Positions 11,521 to 22,872 of a stretch of DNA of 64,000 nucleotides are shown here, piece by piece. The notes below the pieces were generated by a model. The model made no database searches, was not told the DNA's origin, and saw only the letters and a list, made by a program, of their open reading frames with translations. Numbering within the stretch: the first letter of the stretch is position 1; the number at the start of each line of letters is the position of its first letter. The position numbers and the translations under genes are program-made. The stretch is from Helicoverpa zea (Eukaryota > Arthropoda > Insecta > Lepidoptera > Noctuidae): assembly GCF_022581195.2 (NCBI RefSeq), contig NC_061462.1, positions 5,518,001 to 5,582,000 of the forward strand, given 5' to 3'.

Positions 11521-14011
11521 TATTTAAATTGAATTCTGGAATACGTAGAAATGCAAACAAAAGCGAATTATAACGGAGCAAAGCTCAACTGATCGTTTTC
11601 GATGCTTCTTTAAAATTGGTCCCATTTGACGTACATTTTCATAAGTCGATATCAATTATTGTTATTTTAATATCAGTTTTATCGCTGCGGGCTTAAACAA
11701 TGATTTATCAGTGAGCTCACAACACAAACGACTATTTATAATTGTATTGAAATGTAAATAAAATGTTACTGCACGGGCTTAACCATAGTTAAAGTTAATG
11801 TTAATTAACGTTCATTTATTTATATTACCATTCCGCTGTAAATATGAAGTTAAGCTTTAGCCCGAATAGTGAAACAAAGAGTACAAAATGTAATGGCAGC
11901 ATATACATACAAACGGTATTAAAGACAAATGTTAACTTTTGTTCTTCAGACAAAAGTGCTGAGTCTTATTTTAATCATTTGTGTGACTTTAAAGTTCACT
12001 CTTTATGCTACTCCATGTTTTGCATAACTTAGGGGATAACTTTTCACACAAGCTTAATTTAATGATAATTTTTATTTCATTTGCCATTCAGTGTACGTAA
12101 TTCGAAATCTGTTTAACTTAGATAAGCTGTTCAAAGTGGTAGAAGTTTTAAAACTGACAACAACAAAAATACTTTAAAAACTAAAAAAGCGACTAAATAA
12201 CATCATAAACAACTACTAATACCAAGTTCTACCTACACACAAGTTATTTCTATGCAGCTAACGCGACCTAAGCCAAAGATTTTCCAAGAAAAATAAAAAT
12301 ATAAACTGCATCCTCGGTAAGTTTCGTCGAGTTTCTTATAAAAATGTTGGCTGAATTTTGACGTAATAATCTGGTGAGATTCATGAGTAACCCGGCTTGT
12401 CATTACATGCAGGATGTCGTGATGCTAACGAGCTGCGAGCAAATAACTCCTCATAATACAACCAGAGGAGGTATACTATAAAAAGGATCGTTGCAAATAT
12501 TATGCTACTCGAGCGAGTTACGTATTGTCATAGAAGTGTTTGTTAACGCTGTTTGTTGAGTGAAAAGGTTTAGCTTCTTTTGGTGTTCGTTGCTCTGTAA
12601 TTGGATGGTGTTATGCGGAGGATGAACTGTGCTGCATTTAAATATATGATTCTATGTACAATTCCGTTAAGAATATTTTGACTATCCGTGTACTAAGTTT
12701 AATAGTCGTAGTATAGTAGTCACTGTTCTCTAGCGTATTGCTAGTATTTAAAAAGAGGTGACTTGGCTAATGTTCAAAAAATATCCTTTAGATAATTAGT
12801 AAAAGTCAGAATAAACATTTAAACTGGTAGATAGCTGGGTTAGTCTTGTAGGCGTTTAAGAAAGCTTTCAACGTTTCAGAAAAAATCTTAGTTTTACCTA
12901 AGACGATTTACATCTAGGTAATAACCAAGCATTAACTATTTTACTGAGACCATTATTTTCGTGTCAGTTTAAAAGATAATCCAAATATCTAAAAGAAGCA
13001 GGCGAGTGACCTGGTTGACAATCATTATTATGTTATTTACTGAATTGGTACATCCTTGTTAGCTAATAAAATATAATTTGCACTATTGAATAATTGTCTT
13101 GTCCACGTGGAGCCAATCAAACTTTATTCTCTACACGAGTATTTAACCTGTTTCAGCCAACGGCAAAACCGCTTTTTAATTCTTAACAATTCAAAACAGC
13201 AGTGTTTTGAGTATTTGTATTTCTAAAATGTTATATCATAATTGTCGTCCATTAAAGTTCCAAGCGTAATTACGAAATTGACTCCACATATTTTACAAGG
13301 TTCCAGTTTATTTTTTATTTTTTTAAACCATCAATTTCCACTATTGGTTTTATATTATTTTTAATATATATCCATAATATTCCAGAGTTTAAACATTAAA
13401 AACAGTTTTAAAATTTTACGTAATTACTATCTAGTAACATTTTGTACTAGCGCGTGTGAACGAGCACACACTGTCGTGAAGTGTGGTCACATATACTGGC
13501 AATAGCACGCTCACCATTATTAATAAACCTACTTATATTAAAACTAGCGTAACAAATTAACTTACAACATTTCAGTACGTGTCAGTTAGGGTTGAAATTA
13601 ATGTATGCCATATTAATATAGCTTCTCCTAAAAGTTATATAGGTAATTTGCCAGTCTTCTTCTTCTAGGAATCGTGAAGAAGTATTACCCCAGCATTTGT
13701 ATTTTTTTAGAACGAAGCCTTAAAGCGATTTTGCCAGAAATCATCAATGAGCAATAGGCAGCTCGCGGCGCTGTTCCGTAAAAAATCGGAACGCCTTGAC
13801 GGGGCGTTGCAATCCACATGACCAGAAAAATTCATGGAATTAAGACGATAAAATATTGACTCCCTTTCAGCACTAGTCTGATTGGAATCGATATTTCCAT
13901 TCAAATATGTGTATGTAACCGTTCGTATGCTGGTAGGCAACGAGGAACTCTGGATCCATAATGAGAGATTTATTTATATAAACTATAGTTTAAATTTAAC
14001 GTATAGTTTAG

Positions 14012-14045
14012 TTACGTAGTCAGAAATATATTTCTGACTACGTAA
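14012..14045. repeat. Perfect 34-bp palindrome
   Basis: TTACGTAGTCAGAAATA is followed immediately by its exact reverse complement TATTTCTGACTACGTAA, with no spacer. A further TTTCTGACTACGTAA occurs singly near 15,956-15,970, so this half-site is itself repeated. Two terminal repeats joined head to head would give this structure. Confidence 0.9.
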
Positions 14046-14427
14046 AATTAAAAAAAAAAGATCATGCGCACACTTTACTAATTCAGTACACAGACCTTTG
14101 ATATTAGTAATAAGGCTTGGCCACAAGGCTTAATTCTACCTAAATAACTAACATATAAATTAAATTGCAGTATGTTTCTAGTTTTTGTTTAACCCGTGAT
14201 CCTTTAATCCCGTTTTTACGATGCTTATTTATGATCATAATAAATTATTATTTGCTTAATCTCACAGATAATAGACAAAGCTACTTTAAATTTCAAATAT
14301 AACTTAAACGTGTTGGCAAAAAGTGAGTTAACGTTTATATCATAAGGTACTTAGTTATATTAAAAGTTTAAAAGCTACGCCTCTGCTTACCTGTGTAATC
14401 CATACTTTTTTATAAGCCGTCGATTAT

Positions 14428-15150
14428 TTATTTTTTTTATTTATTTTTATTTATTCCTTTAATTCAGGCAACTAGGGTCCATAGAAAATACAATACACAA
14501 ATAACATTAAAATAATTATAAACTAATACATACAAAAATAAAAAACAATCATCAATTCTATTTGTTTACACGAATAGGCGGTGTCGTGTTGCACTGCGTG
14601 GTGTCGCGTAGCCTCCCGCGGAATCGCCGGAAAACGACACCTTTCGGCCAAAACTGTTCCTGGAACATGTCGAGATGTTGAGTCGGCACACGTACCACAA
14701 ACGACTTGAAATTAGTATTGTGTCTCGGCTCCAACTTCTCGACTCTTAAGGTCCAGTTCGTCTTGACTCGTATATACTCCACGATCTCCTCGACCTTCGT
14801 GGAGTGATGTAAACGCGAAACATACAGCTGCGTCGTCGGTATTGCGGGGCGCAGCAGCATGTTCGGACCAGTCAACGCAGTTCCGCATTGATTTCGGCTA
14901 GATGGCTTCTTCTTCCTTCTCTCCACCTTGACGAAACCATCTGCATCAGCTTTCCCTTTACATGGTACAGATTGTACCGTGCCTCGGGTTCCTTCGGGCT
15001 GATTTTGTATCGCCACAGTAGCTTTAGGTGGCCGTTGGACGGGATCTCGCTTTACGGCATCCGAGTAAACACGTCCAAGCCTAGACGTGCTTACATTCGT
15101 CGGCGTCCCGAAGGCAGGGGACGCGGGGAGGGCGGGGATTATTATTTTTT
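14428..15150 (-). mobile_element. LINE ORF1-only retrocopy with A-rich tail
   Basis: On the minus strand an open frame of 196 codons (15148 to 14558) is followed by about 90-130 bases and an A-rich (AATAAA)n tail at 14,428-14,467. There is no ORF2, endonuclease or reverse transcriptase after the frame. A normal 5'-truncated LINE copy would keep the end of ORF2, so the RNA that was copied probably ended just after ORF1. No clear TSD was found; the junction near 15,140-15,150 is AT-rich. Confidence 0.7.
14558..15148 (-). CDS. LINE ORF1-type protein, 5'-truncated (196 codons open)
   Basis: The frame runs without a stop from 15148 to a TAG at 14558-14560. The C-terminal half (from LYVSRLH to FRRFRGRL, about 75 residues) matches the RRM-like C-terminal domain that I know from CR1/jockey-type LINE ORF1 proteins of moths, which bind RNA and act as chaperones in the retrotransposition particle. 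It is preceded by a basic stretch (VERRKKKPSSR) and a proline-rich region. No in-frame ATG lies upstream of the domain, so the natural N-terminus is missing. A GTG at 15014-15016 only marks the longest conventional start. Being stop-free over 196 codons in an AT-rich genome argues that the copy is young. Translation from this copy is doubtful. Confidence 0.65.
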   Translation of the reverse strand, partial: KIIIPALPASPAFGTPTNVSTSRLGRVYSDAVKRDPVQRPPKATVAIQNQPEGTRGTVQSVPCKGKADADGFVKVERRKKKPSSRNQCGTALTGPNMLLRPAIPTTQLYVSRLHHSTKVEEIVEYIRVKTNWTLRVEKLEPRHNTNFKSFVVRVPTQHLDMFQEQFWPKGVVFRRFRGRLRDTTQCNTTPPIRVNK

Positions 15151-18100
15151 ATTCGTAGGAAGAAAAATAAAAAATATTGTAAACACGTCTAGACGAGGAT
15201 AAGATAACAAAGTTATTATTAACTCAATGAAGCACTTGAGGTGTATTAAATGATCAAAGGAAAACTTAAACTACTGAAATAAGTCAGAGATATAAATCTT
15301 TTAAACGTTAATTTGTTTTATTGGAATTTTGTTGTTGAGGTTTTGTAAACGTTTTGAAAAGTCTGTTGCTATGTAGTCTTATTTGTCTTATTATATCATT
15401 TAAAAAATACGTAATGATCTGCGTCAATGATAAAAATAAAATCTTAACACAAATAGGCATCTAAAAAAAAACAGAATCAAATACAATATAAGTGAGTAGG
15501 TAGGTATGTAATTTTACTGAACTTAAGTATCTAAGCAACCGCTCACGAGAACACTTCAATATAACGTTAAAGTAACGTTTATTGCGAAAAGAAAAATAAA
15601 TAAGCTTCTTAGGAGATAAAAGTAAATCTTATTAAAATAATAAATAGGCGATGTGGGATTAAAAATCACAGACTACTTGACCGTGACTGATACGTTTATC
15701 TGAAGGTATATAAGGGAGAATAACTACATTTAGTATTATGAAGTATCTTTAAAAGTATGAATTATGAATACAGTTTTACTTTTATACGCGACTTCATATG
15801 CTTCTAATAGATTGTGAATTGTCATGTATGTTATTTCAAACTCCGAATTCTTGACCCCTATATTCCGCTACAATTAATCTTTATTCATCACAACTACAAT
15901 ATTCAGGTAAAACCGCGGGCGGACGCTAGTTAGACCTAAAATTAAAAGTAATATTTTCTGACTACGTAATCAATCGAGTACTATATTTAACTTGGTTCTG
16001 TTTAAATATACTGGACCGTCTCATAAACTGAAGTAACAGTTGAACATCCAAACTAAAACATTTATCTAGCAAATTGTATCGAACATCAAGGTTCAGTAGA
16101 CGACGGAACTTGGTTCCTACAGTCCAAGACTAACCGCGAGGACTTCGTCATTATTGAAGTGCCTTTAATTGGAACTCAAGAGCAAGCAATTATTATGCAT
16201 AACTTTACAAGAGCCATCCTCTCCCTCGCCTTAATAGAGGTCCCATTAATTGACAAGAATTGATTTTCCAATGCACATTATAATTGTAAATTTCAACGTC
16301 TTCCACCAATTATATTAATTAAAATACAGCTTTCATTCAACGGATGAAGTTAATTAAAAAATTGAAATCATAAAAATAGTAAACAAAGAACTTCAATTGT
16401 ATGTGAGTTGCCAATCTTAATTAAATTTCCATGAGGCCGTGAAATGTTTTCAAAGGAATCGGCTATCAAATGTATCTACTAGGACGTTTGAGCAACGAAG
16501 TTATTTGTTATGAAGGTATTTCTAAGAAACATTACAAAAAATGGGGAAGTCACTTTTCACGAAAGCAATGAATACCTCGTGAAGAGGGAAAAAAATTAGT
16601 TTCCGCTTTGAAAGTGAGTCCCTTAGATTTTAATATTTATAAAATCCCGTTGAGGACGGGAGTTGTGCAAACTGTCTTCACTTTTTTGTGAAGACCCCAA
16701 AGTTGGCGTTTTCATAACTCTTTCTTTGGTGGAAGGACTTTAACAAGTTTTCCGCTGACACAATATCCCCTACACTCGCTTTTGGGAACGATAAATAGAA
16801 TGTAAACGGTTTAGCAAACCTTTTATTTAAAAGAGATATGTTCAGAATAGAGATTTAAGATTTTCCAGCTTAGCAAGTATGCTTTGATTTACGAGCTCTG
16901 CTGAATGAAAAAAGTGTAATGGCTGAAAATAAAGTTGCAAGTTTTTTATTATTGTCTGCCCTGATATTACTTGTCTTCAACATAAAATTTATTTAAGCAC
17001 TTTCTAGACTTTATAATAAGATGACGACTGTGACTTGAAAATATTAGTGTTAGGAATTTTAATGATTCTTCAAAGTTTGAAGAACATTTAATTTTAAGAA
17101 TTTTTACTATACTTAATCTGTGCATGTTTTCTTTGAGAATTTTAAAAGTATTTGTGAAATAATTTATGAAATTTTTATTGTTAATTCAATAAACGTCGAA
17201 AAATCTGACTGTACCATTCCTTGACTTAATAAACAAGAATTATCACATTGTTATTACTAATTCTAACTTCCCAACATATTGGGAGCATTTCGTGACGACA
17301 GTCTGTAAACAAAATAATATTTAGATATGAAGTCGTTATCTGGGGTTGAACTTGTGAGTGTGACAAAGTGACATCTATAAAGGCGGTTGAAGCGGCAAAA
17401 CACTTGAAAGTCGACCTCATAGAGCTACGAAACTAACAAATTGAATTTATAGATACGGCATACACCTATTCAAATGTTGACTCATATAAACCACTTCGCA
17501 CATCAAGGTTATTTTTATTTATTTACAACAAGTTTATGACAAGAATCTCCTATCTTTATGAATTAATGTATAAGTGTACAAATAATAAATGAGGTACATA
17601 CATGTATGTGTCATTATCGTGTCAGAAATAATGAGTAAAGTGTCATTTAGTTACTTACAGCAACAAGGTAATAAGGAACATATTTTTTTTTTCGAAACAA
17701 ATTAACTAATAAATAAAACATTTCACACAAAAGACTAAAATGACAAGTTTAAGTTGTTCAGCGAACACATTATGTTTTCTTGTGTTTTACGTTTACCTCT
17801 ATTGCACTTCTAAATAAATTAAAATTCGAAATACAATATCGAAGATCGTCAATGAAGTATCCCAGATTAAAATCTGAGGACTCAGTTGGGCATATCAGTC
17901 TATAAAGTTACACCCATCTGAACAAAGGAATCGGGAACGCCCGACGGCTGTAGTACGATAGGTGCACGATATCTCACATTTGCATTGCTTCTATTGAATG
18001 CTTCGAATTTATGTTCTTTGGTTTTTATGTAGGTACCGATGTTTTGAATCTTAAAAATTTGAAAAATAAAAAAGTTGTTTTTCATTTTTGTTGAAAATTT

Positions 18101-21100
18101 CCAAAACCCTGAGAAAGTTACAGGTAGACTTATATTTTCAGGAAAAGAATTCACTTAAATCTTAAAACACCTAACTTTACGTCTTTACCAAAACTTAACG
18201 TCTTTGTTTTTTCCTTTCTCCGAAAAGGTAATCAAGTGTAAACACTACACGTTCAAACAAAGCGAAGATCATAAAAAGCCCCGGCCACGGTCCAAGTGGT
18301 AAGTTTCATTACATTCGGTTTAATTCGTCATTCGTAGCTCGTCGTGTCGGTATTGTTCGCGAGTTTGGGCACTTCGAAACAAACTTCTACGCTCAAGTGT
18401 TTGCGTTCGTGGCTCTTTAGTAAATTGTTATTCATAGCTTTGTATAAACGCCGCCCTCTCGGAAAGAGTACTTCACTCATACTCTTTCGCTCTTATCTCC
18501 CAGTTAATATCATCCCCAGTTGTAAGGAAATTATTTTTCCCTAGTCCTTTGTTTCCTTTGTGAATAGTTTGAAATTGCAAGTTGCTGAGACGTTTCAGTT
18601 TGCCTCAGATTTGGTATTAAAGTTGTATTTCTAGAAAGTTCACAAAACACTCAAGAAGTATAGAGAGAGATAACCAAAATTCTTGTGAAATATTTTCAAT
18701 GCAGATTTTTTTTGTACATTCATGTAATGTATCAACATAATTGGCAATATCCTACTCAAGTATTCATTGCAAAAGAGCTATAAAACAGACTGTATATTTG
18801 AAATATTTACAGTGTAAAATGCTATGAAATAAACACACCTGATCTTGGAATTTAATTCATACTTTATTTATAAGTTGCTCTGTTCTTGTTAAGGCGCCCG
18901 AGTTTATTGCTCGTAAAATATCCTTACCCAAAAGAAAAATAAACAAAAAAATGTTAATACTAAGTAAAAATATTACTTAGTTACCAGCCAATTTCATTAA
19001 TATTGACAAAGAAATGCATAATTTCTAACAAAATCTGAACACGTTCAAACTGAAACTTAAAGAAAAATAAGGATAGCAATAGTTTTCGTAGTTTCACGAT
19101 CATAAGATTGATAACGGACATGCGCAATTCTGCTTTAGCGCTGTCTCTGAATGAACTCAAGTTCTTTAAAACGTAGAAAATACAACCTTACACCATCTGA
19201 TTATGCTACAAATTCGTACAGTGCACCTGTAATTGTGTGCACCAACGCATTGGCACGTTACCGTGAAGATGCGTCTTGAACGAGCTACACTCACATATTC
19301 ACTATGAGTGCACACACTCTTACTTTATATGGAATCTCGACGACTCAAACTAAGTTGTCGTGCATGTGTGTACGTACATTTCTGTGTGTATATAAATTTT
19401 CGTTAAAGCAAGATAGGGCAAAAGAGGAAAAGCGCCCGTAGTAAAAGCGAGCAAAACGTCGGCCGGGTGGCCGGTGACAGTTGTCAGTATGTTGTGGAGC
19501 ACGGTAAGGGATGGTGGTCTCGGGGGAGGACGGTTTTGGCGCTAAACACTTCGATTTCCCGCGCTTTATTGCCCACGTGGACTGTACTATAAATTAACTT
19601 TATAATGACACGTTGTTATAGAACACTTTGATAAGTTGAGATATTGTGCCGTCGAAATGAACTCGTGTAGTTTTATAAATAAAACTTTGAACTCATGATT
19701 GTGTCGTGCCATATTGATAAATATCTTCGTTCGTATGACAAAGTAAGTATTTTAAATATTATTTATTTATGAGGATTTTAGTGTGTATGAAGCTTCTAAT
19801 TTTAATTTGATTTAGCGCTAATCTTAGGACAAATCATATTAGAATTTTGTCATCTAAAGTTTTATTCTGATTAGGTTCAAATAGATACAATACTCCAATT
19901 TAATTAATTATTTCAGAATTAAAAGATGATTGAAAGTGGAAATTAATTTGAGTGTTTAATGGTACGGAACAAATTGAAATACAACGTGATTTATTTGATT
20001 GGACCGATTTTAATTGTAGTTTCTGAAAACCGTAACTTTATCAAATAACCGAATTCATACTACAAAATTGTATACTATTTATTCACAGTGATTTGGTAAA
20101 AAGCTTTGAGCTATTAATAAAAATAAAAACAAAACAAGTTCACTTTATAAAGGTTCAAAGTAATATTTCTGATTAACATTGATTCTCTGTAAACTTTGAA
20201 AATGGCTTGGAGAAGAAAAGAGTTTCAAAGAATTTTATTTTCTAAACAAAATGGCGTAATTTGTTTTACGGCTTCCGCGTAACTTTGCCAATAAACATAA
20301 TTAAGTTAACTTTTAGAATGAACTGGAAGCGTCACGCCAACACCCTTTGGGACATCTATTATGAAATTATTTCTTATTGTCTTCATTCTTAATTCCCGAG
20401 CTAACTTTGGTGTCATGTTTATGATTTTCTGTACCTAAATTATGAGTAAAATTTTCAAAAATATTGTTGCCGCTGGTGGTTTGAAGTTACTAATATGACT
20501 AATACTGACATAATTCTAAAATAAGTTCTTAAAGTTTTAATCAGACGAGATAAAAGTTTTCAATTTAAAATTAGCGTAACGTTTAAAATAAATTCCCATG
20601 ATTGATTCCCATTTTTCTTGTCAATAATTATCAAAAGTATTACACTGTCTATTGATCTATAATAAACTAAACACTATATGAAACCTAAAATTGTCCATAT
20701 TTCAAATAAAGAATAATTTACCTGTTCCAATATTTAAACGCCTCTCCAATTAAAAAAAAAATATCATTACCTCCAGCCAGCATAAAGTTTCAAAAAACGA
20801 ACACAAACACAGACGGTTGCACCCTGATGGGTTGATGTGCATTAATTATCTGTGGTCTTGCTAAATGAGGCGGACTTTGCCCTCGGGAGCCGGGACATAC
20901 GACATGTTAGGATTTAAACATCTACATTGTATAACAGATGAACCTCGAAACTCTAAAGCCACGGAGTCATTCATAATAAATGTAGTCTTGTTCAGCGATG
21001 ATTAGTATATTTTAGCTGTGGTACATTGACATTGCACTATACCATTTACGTTTTAGGTTATCATTCAAACCGATATTGTTATATTACTTGGAACAACCAA

Positions 21101-21307
21101 TTGTTAAAATAGAATAAAATTTATATGTATTCCGATAAAATTGAATTCCTTTTTCCTTTTTAATTACATTATCAAATACCGTTACAGTGTTACCATATAT
21201 ATTTTTGTGTTCTTCATATTTTTTTCAAAACATGTTATAAATAAAAATAATAATAATACATAATATAAAAACGACAATCTGTCAAATTTTCTAAAATTCA
21301 TCGAGTG
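15151..21307. other. AT-rich desert, no gene recognised
   Basis: Only short frames (64-84 codons) are present and none is recognisable. Small perfect hairpins occur (for example GTCTTCAC...GTGAAGAC near 16,674-16,695) without context. A strong splice-donor-like GTG|GTAAGT occurs near 18,297. The more structured segment at 19,385-19,560 is listed separately. Confidence 0.5.
19385..19560 (+). promoter_or_regulatory. Possible promoter and 5' exon, weak
   Basis: A TATATAAAT box-like sequence (about 19,388) is followed by an abrupt GC-rich stretch (GTCGGCCGGGTGGCCGGTGA) and then a donor-like GGTAAGG near 19,503. This order would fit a core promoter and untranslated first exon, but no initiator, coding frame or downstream exon can be tied to it, so it stays a weak candidate. 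Confidence 0.15.
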
Positions 21308-21309
21308 TC

Positions 21310-21412
21310 AATTGTTTTCTGTCTAATGACAGAAAACAATACAAACAAACAATACAAACTGTATAACAAATACAGGTAGAGATAATCTCTGCCTGTATTT
21401 GTTATACAGTTC
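21310..21412. repeat. Two adjacent near-perfect hairpins
   Basis: The first is ATTGTTTTCTGTC - TAAT - GACAGAAAACAAT (13-bp arms, 4-base loop, about 21,311-21,340). Fifteen to twenty bases later a 55-base structure (about 21,358-21,412) has 27-bp arms from AACTGTATAACAAATACAGG to CCTGTATTTGTTATACAGTT, with one mismatch and a single central base. The one-base loop argues against a microRNA precursor. Template switching during replication or a tiny foldback element are more likely. Confidence 0.8.
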
Positions 21413-22127
21413 TGAAATAAAGTTTGATTAATTTAAATCCTCTACCAAGACTTTTCAATACTGCTATCAGTGTACCTATTTTTGAAAATTCCTTTTTTAA
21501 CATGCTGGTTTGAACCACTAAACTTTACACACAGGTTTATCTAACCCTATTGCGACAAATAGGACACACTAATAAATCAAAACGTTCCTTGTTACGTAAA
21601 CTTGTCTATAAGTAAGTACAGAAATGAATCGTGATTTCCCAGTTAGTTATTGGCAGCAGTAACTTGCACAGCGAAGTCAAATGAGGCAGACTCACCCGAG
21701 GGGTTACACGTCAATAGATATGAGGATTTACATATCTACTCCGTCCGATAGATGAAGCTTCGAACATTAGTAGTCGAATCCTATATATTCAACGTTTCGT
21801 GTTGGAGTTTTGTTGTGTTAGTTAAATTGGTAGTACTTGTAAATACATGCATACATAAATATTATATTGTAATAAGTTAGAAAAAGTAAACTTCACAAAA
21901 AAATTGACGTAACATCTGACACGATTCTAAAAATAGTCACATCGCTATTGTACACCAAAAAAAAAAAAACAAATGACAGTCGGGTCCCCACCAAACTTAG
22001 AGATTAGTTTGACATATGATTCATATCTGACAGCTATATCAAACCTTAAATAAAATACACCCCTCATTAACACGTTGTCGTCAGTCAACATTTGAATATT
22101 TTGTGTAATACTTAAAAGCTACCAGTC

Positions 22128-22270
22128 TTACCTAGGGGTATTGGGTTGCAAGGGTAACAGGCTTGAGGAGACCAGATAGGCAGTCGCTCCTTGTAAGACA
22201 CTGATACTCAGATGCATCCAGTAAGACTGGGAGCCGACCCCAATATAAATGGGAAAAGGCTAGGCAGATG
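22128..22270 (+). mobile_element. RTE-type LINE or dependent SINE, 3'-end fragment
   Basis: Contains GGCAGTCGCTCCTTGTAAGA, ACTCAGATGCATCC, GGGAGCCGACCCCAA and GGGAAAAGGCTAGG and ends in GATGATAAC. I recognise this series as the 3' end of a lepidopteran RTE family (usually ending in GATGATGATG) that also forms SINE tails. The fragment is non-coding, has no clear 5' part and no TSD that I could fix. Confidence 0.6.
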
Positions 22271-22733
22271 ATAACTTAAAACCTACCTAATAGGCATTTC
22301 CTTCACCGTTTTTAATGTAATTTATAATTTTAAACGTATGACACGATTTTGTACTGAGTTGCCTCCATTTATCCGGGGTCTAATAAACATAAGCCAGCGT
22401 CAACCCTCCAAAGCCATGGGACACATTGATGTATCAGGATCAAGACGTCTTGACGTTGTCATGTCTGAGGGTTTTGTTTTGTTGTTTAAAGATTCTTTCC
22501 CCATTTTGCAGTAAAATTATTTTAAACTAATAAAATTAAGATGTTTTTTCGTTTAATTTGTTTGTGCTCTAGAGGCTCCAAAAGTACTGGAGCGATTGGA
22601 AAAATTCTTTCACTGTTGGGAAGCTAGACTATTCCCGAGTAACATGGGCTATATTTTGTCCGGGTACAGAAAGAGGTTCCCCGGGGATGTCCATGAAACC
22701 GTGGGAAAACAGCTAGTACATAATATACATGTT
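22271..22733. other. No gene seen
   Basis: Moderately AT-rich single-copy sequence with no recognisable feature. Confidence 0.5.
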
Positions 22734-22872
22734 CAAAAAAAGAAGTACACATGTAACATAGTGTAACATGTAACATAGTGTAACACATAGTGTAACACAT
22801 AGTGTAACACATAGTGTAACACATAGTGTAACATATGTATGTTACATGTACAAAAAAAGAAGTACACATGTA
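22734..22872. repeat. 12-bp minisatellite bracketed by a 22-bp direct repeat
   Basis: About five units of CACATAGTGTAA (some shortened) run through 22,752-22,835. The array is bracketed by the same 22-mer, which begins CAAAAAAAGAAGTACACATG, at 22,734-22,755 and 22,851-22,872. The 81-codon minus-strand frame over this array (22,624-22,869) is a translated minisatellite, not a gene. Confidence 0.88.

Larger units (their letters stand above)
9691..14427. other. AT-rich desert with one CpG-rich island and one palindrome
   Basis: No gene was recognised. GC-rich islands at about 9,990-10,050 and 11,418-11,515 stand out from the AT-rich background; the second is listed separately. A perfect palindrome lies at 14,012-14,045. 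Confidence 0.5.

Noticed and set aside
14888..15202. 104-codon plus-strand frame
   Set aside because: Antisense to the LINE ORF1 frame, no recognisable motif.
16674..16695. Terminator-like hairpin GTCTTCAC-T-run-GTGAAGAC
   Set aside because: Intrinsic terminators are bacterial; in this eukaryotic context it is a short chance palindrome.
21358..21412. microRNA precursor
   Set aside because: Stem is almost perfect with a single central base; a real precursor needs a loop of several bases.
22624..22869. 81-codon minus frame with repeated CYTM
   Set aside because: It is the 12-bp minisatellite read as protein.
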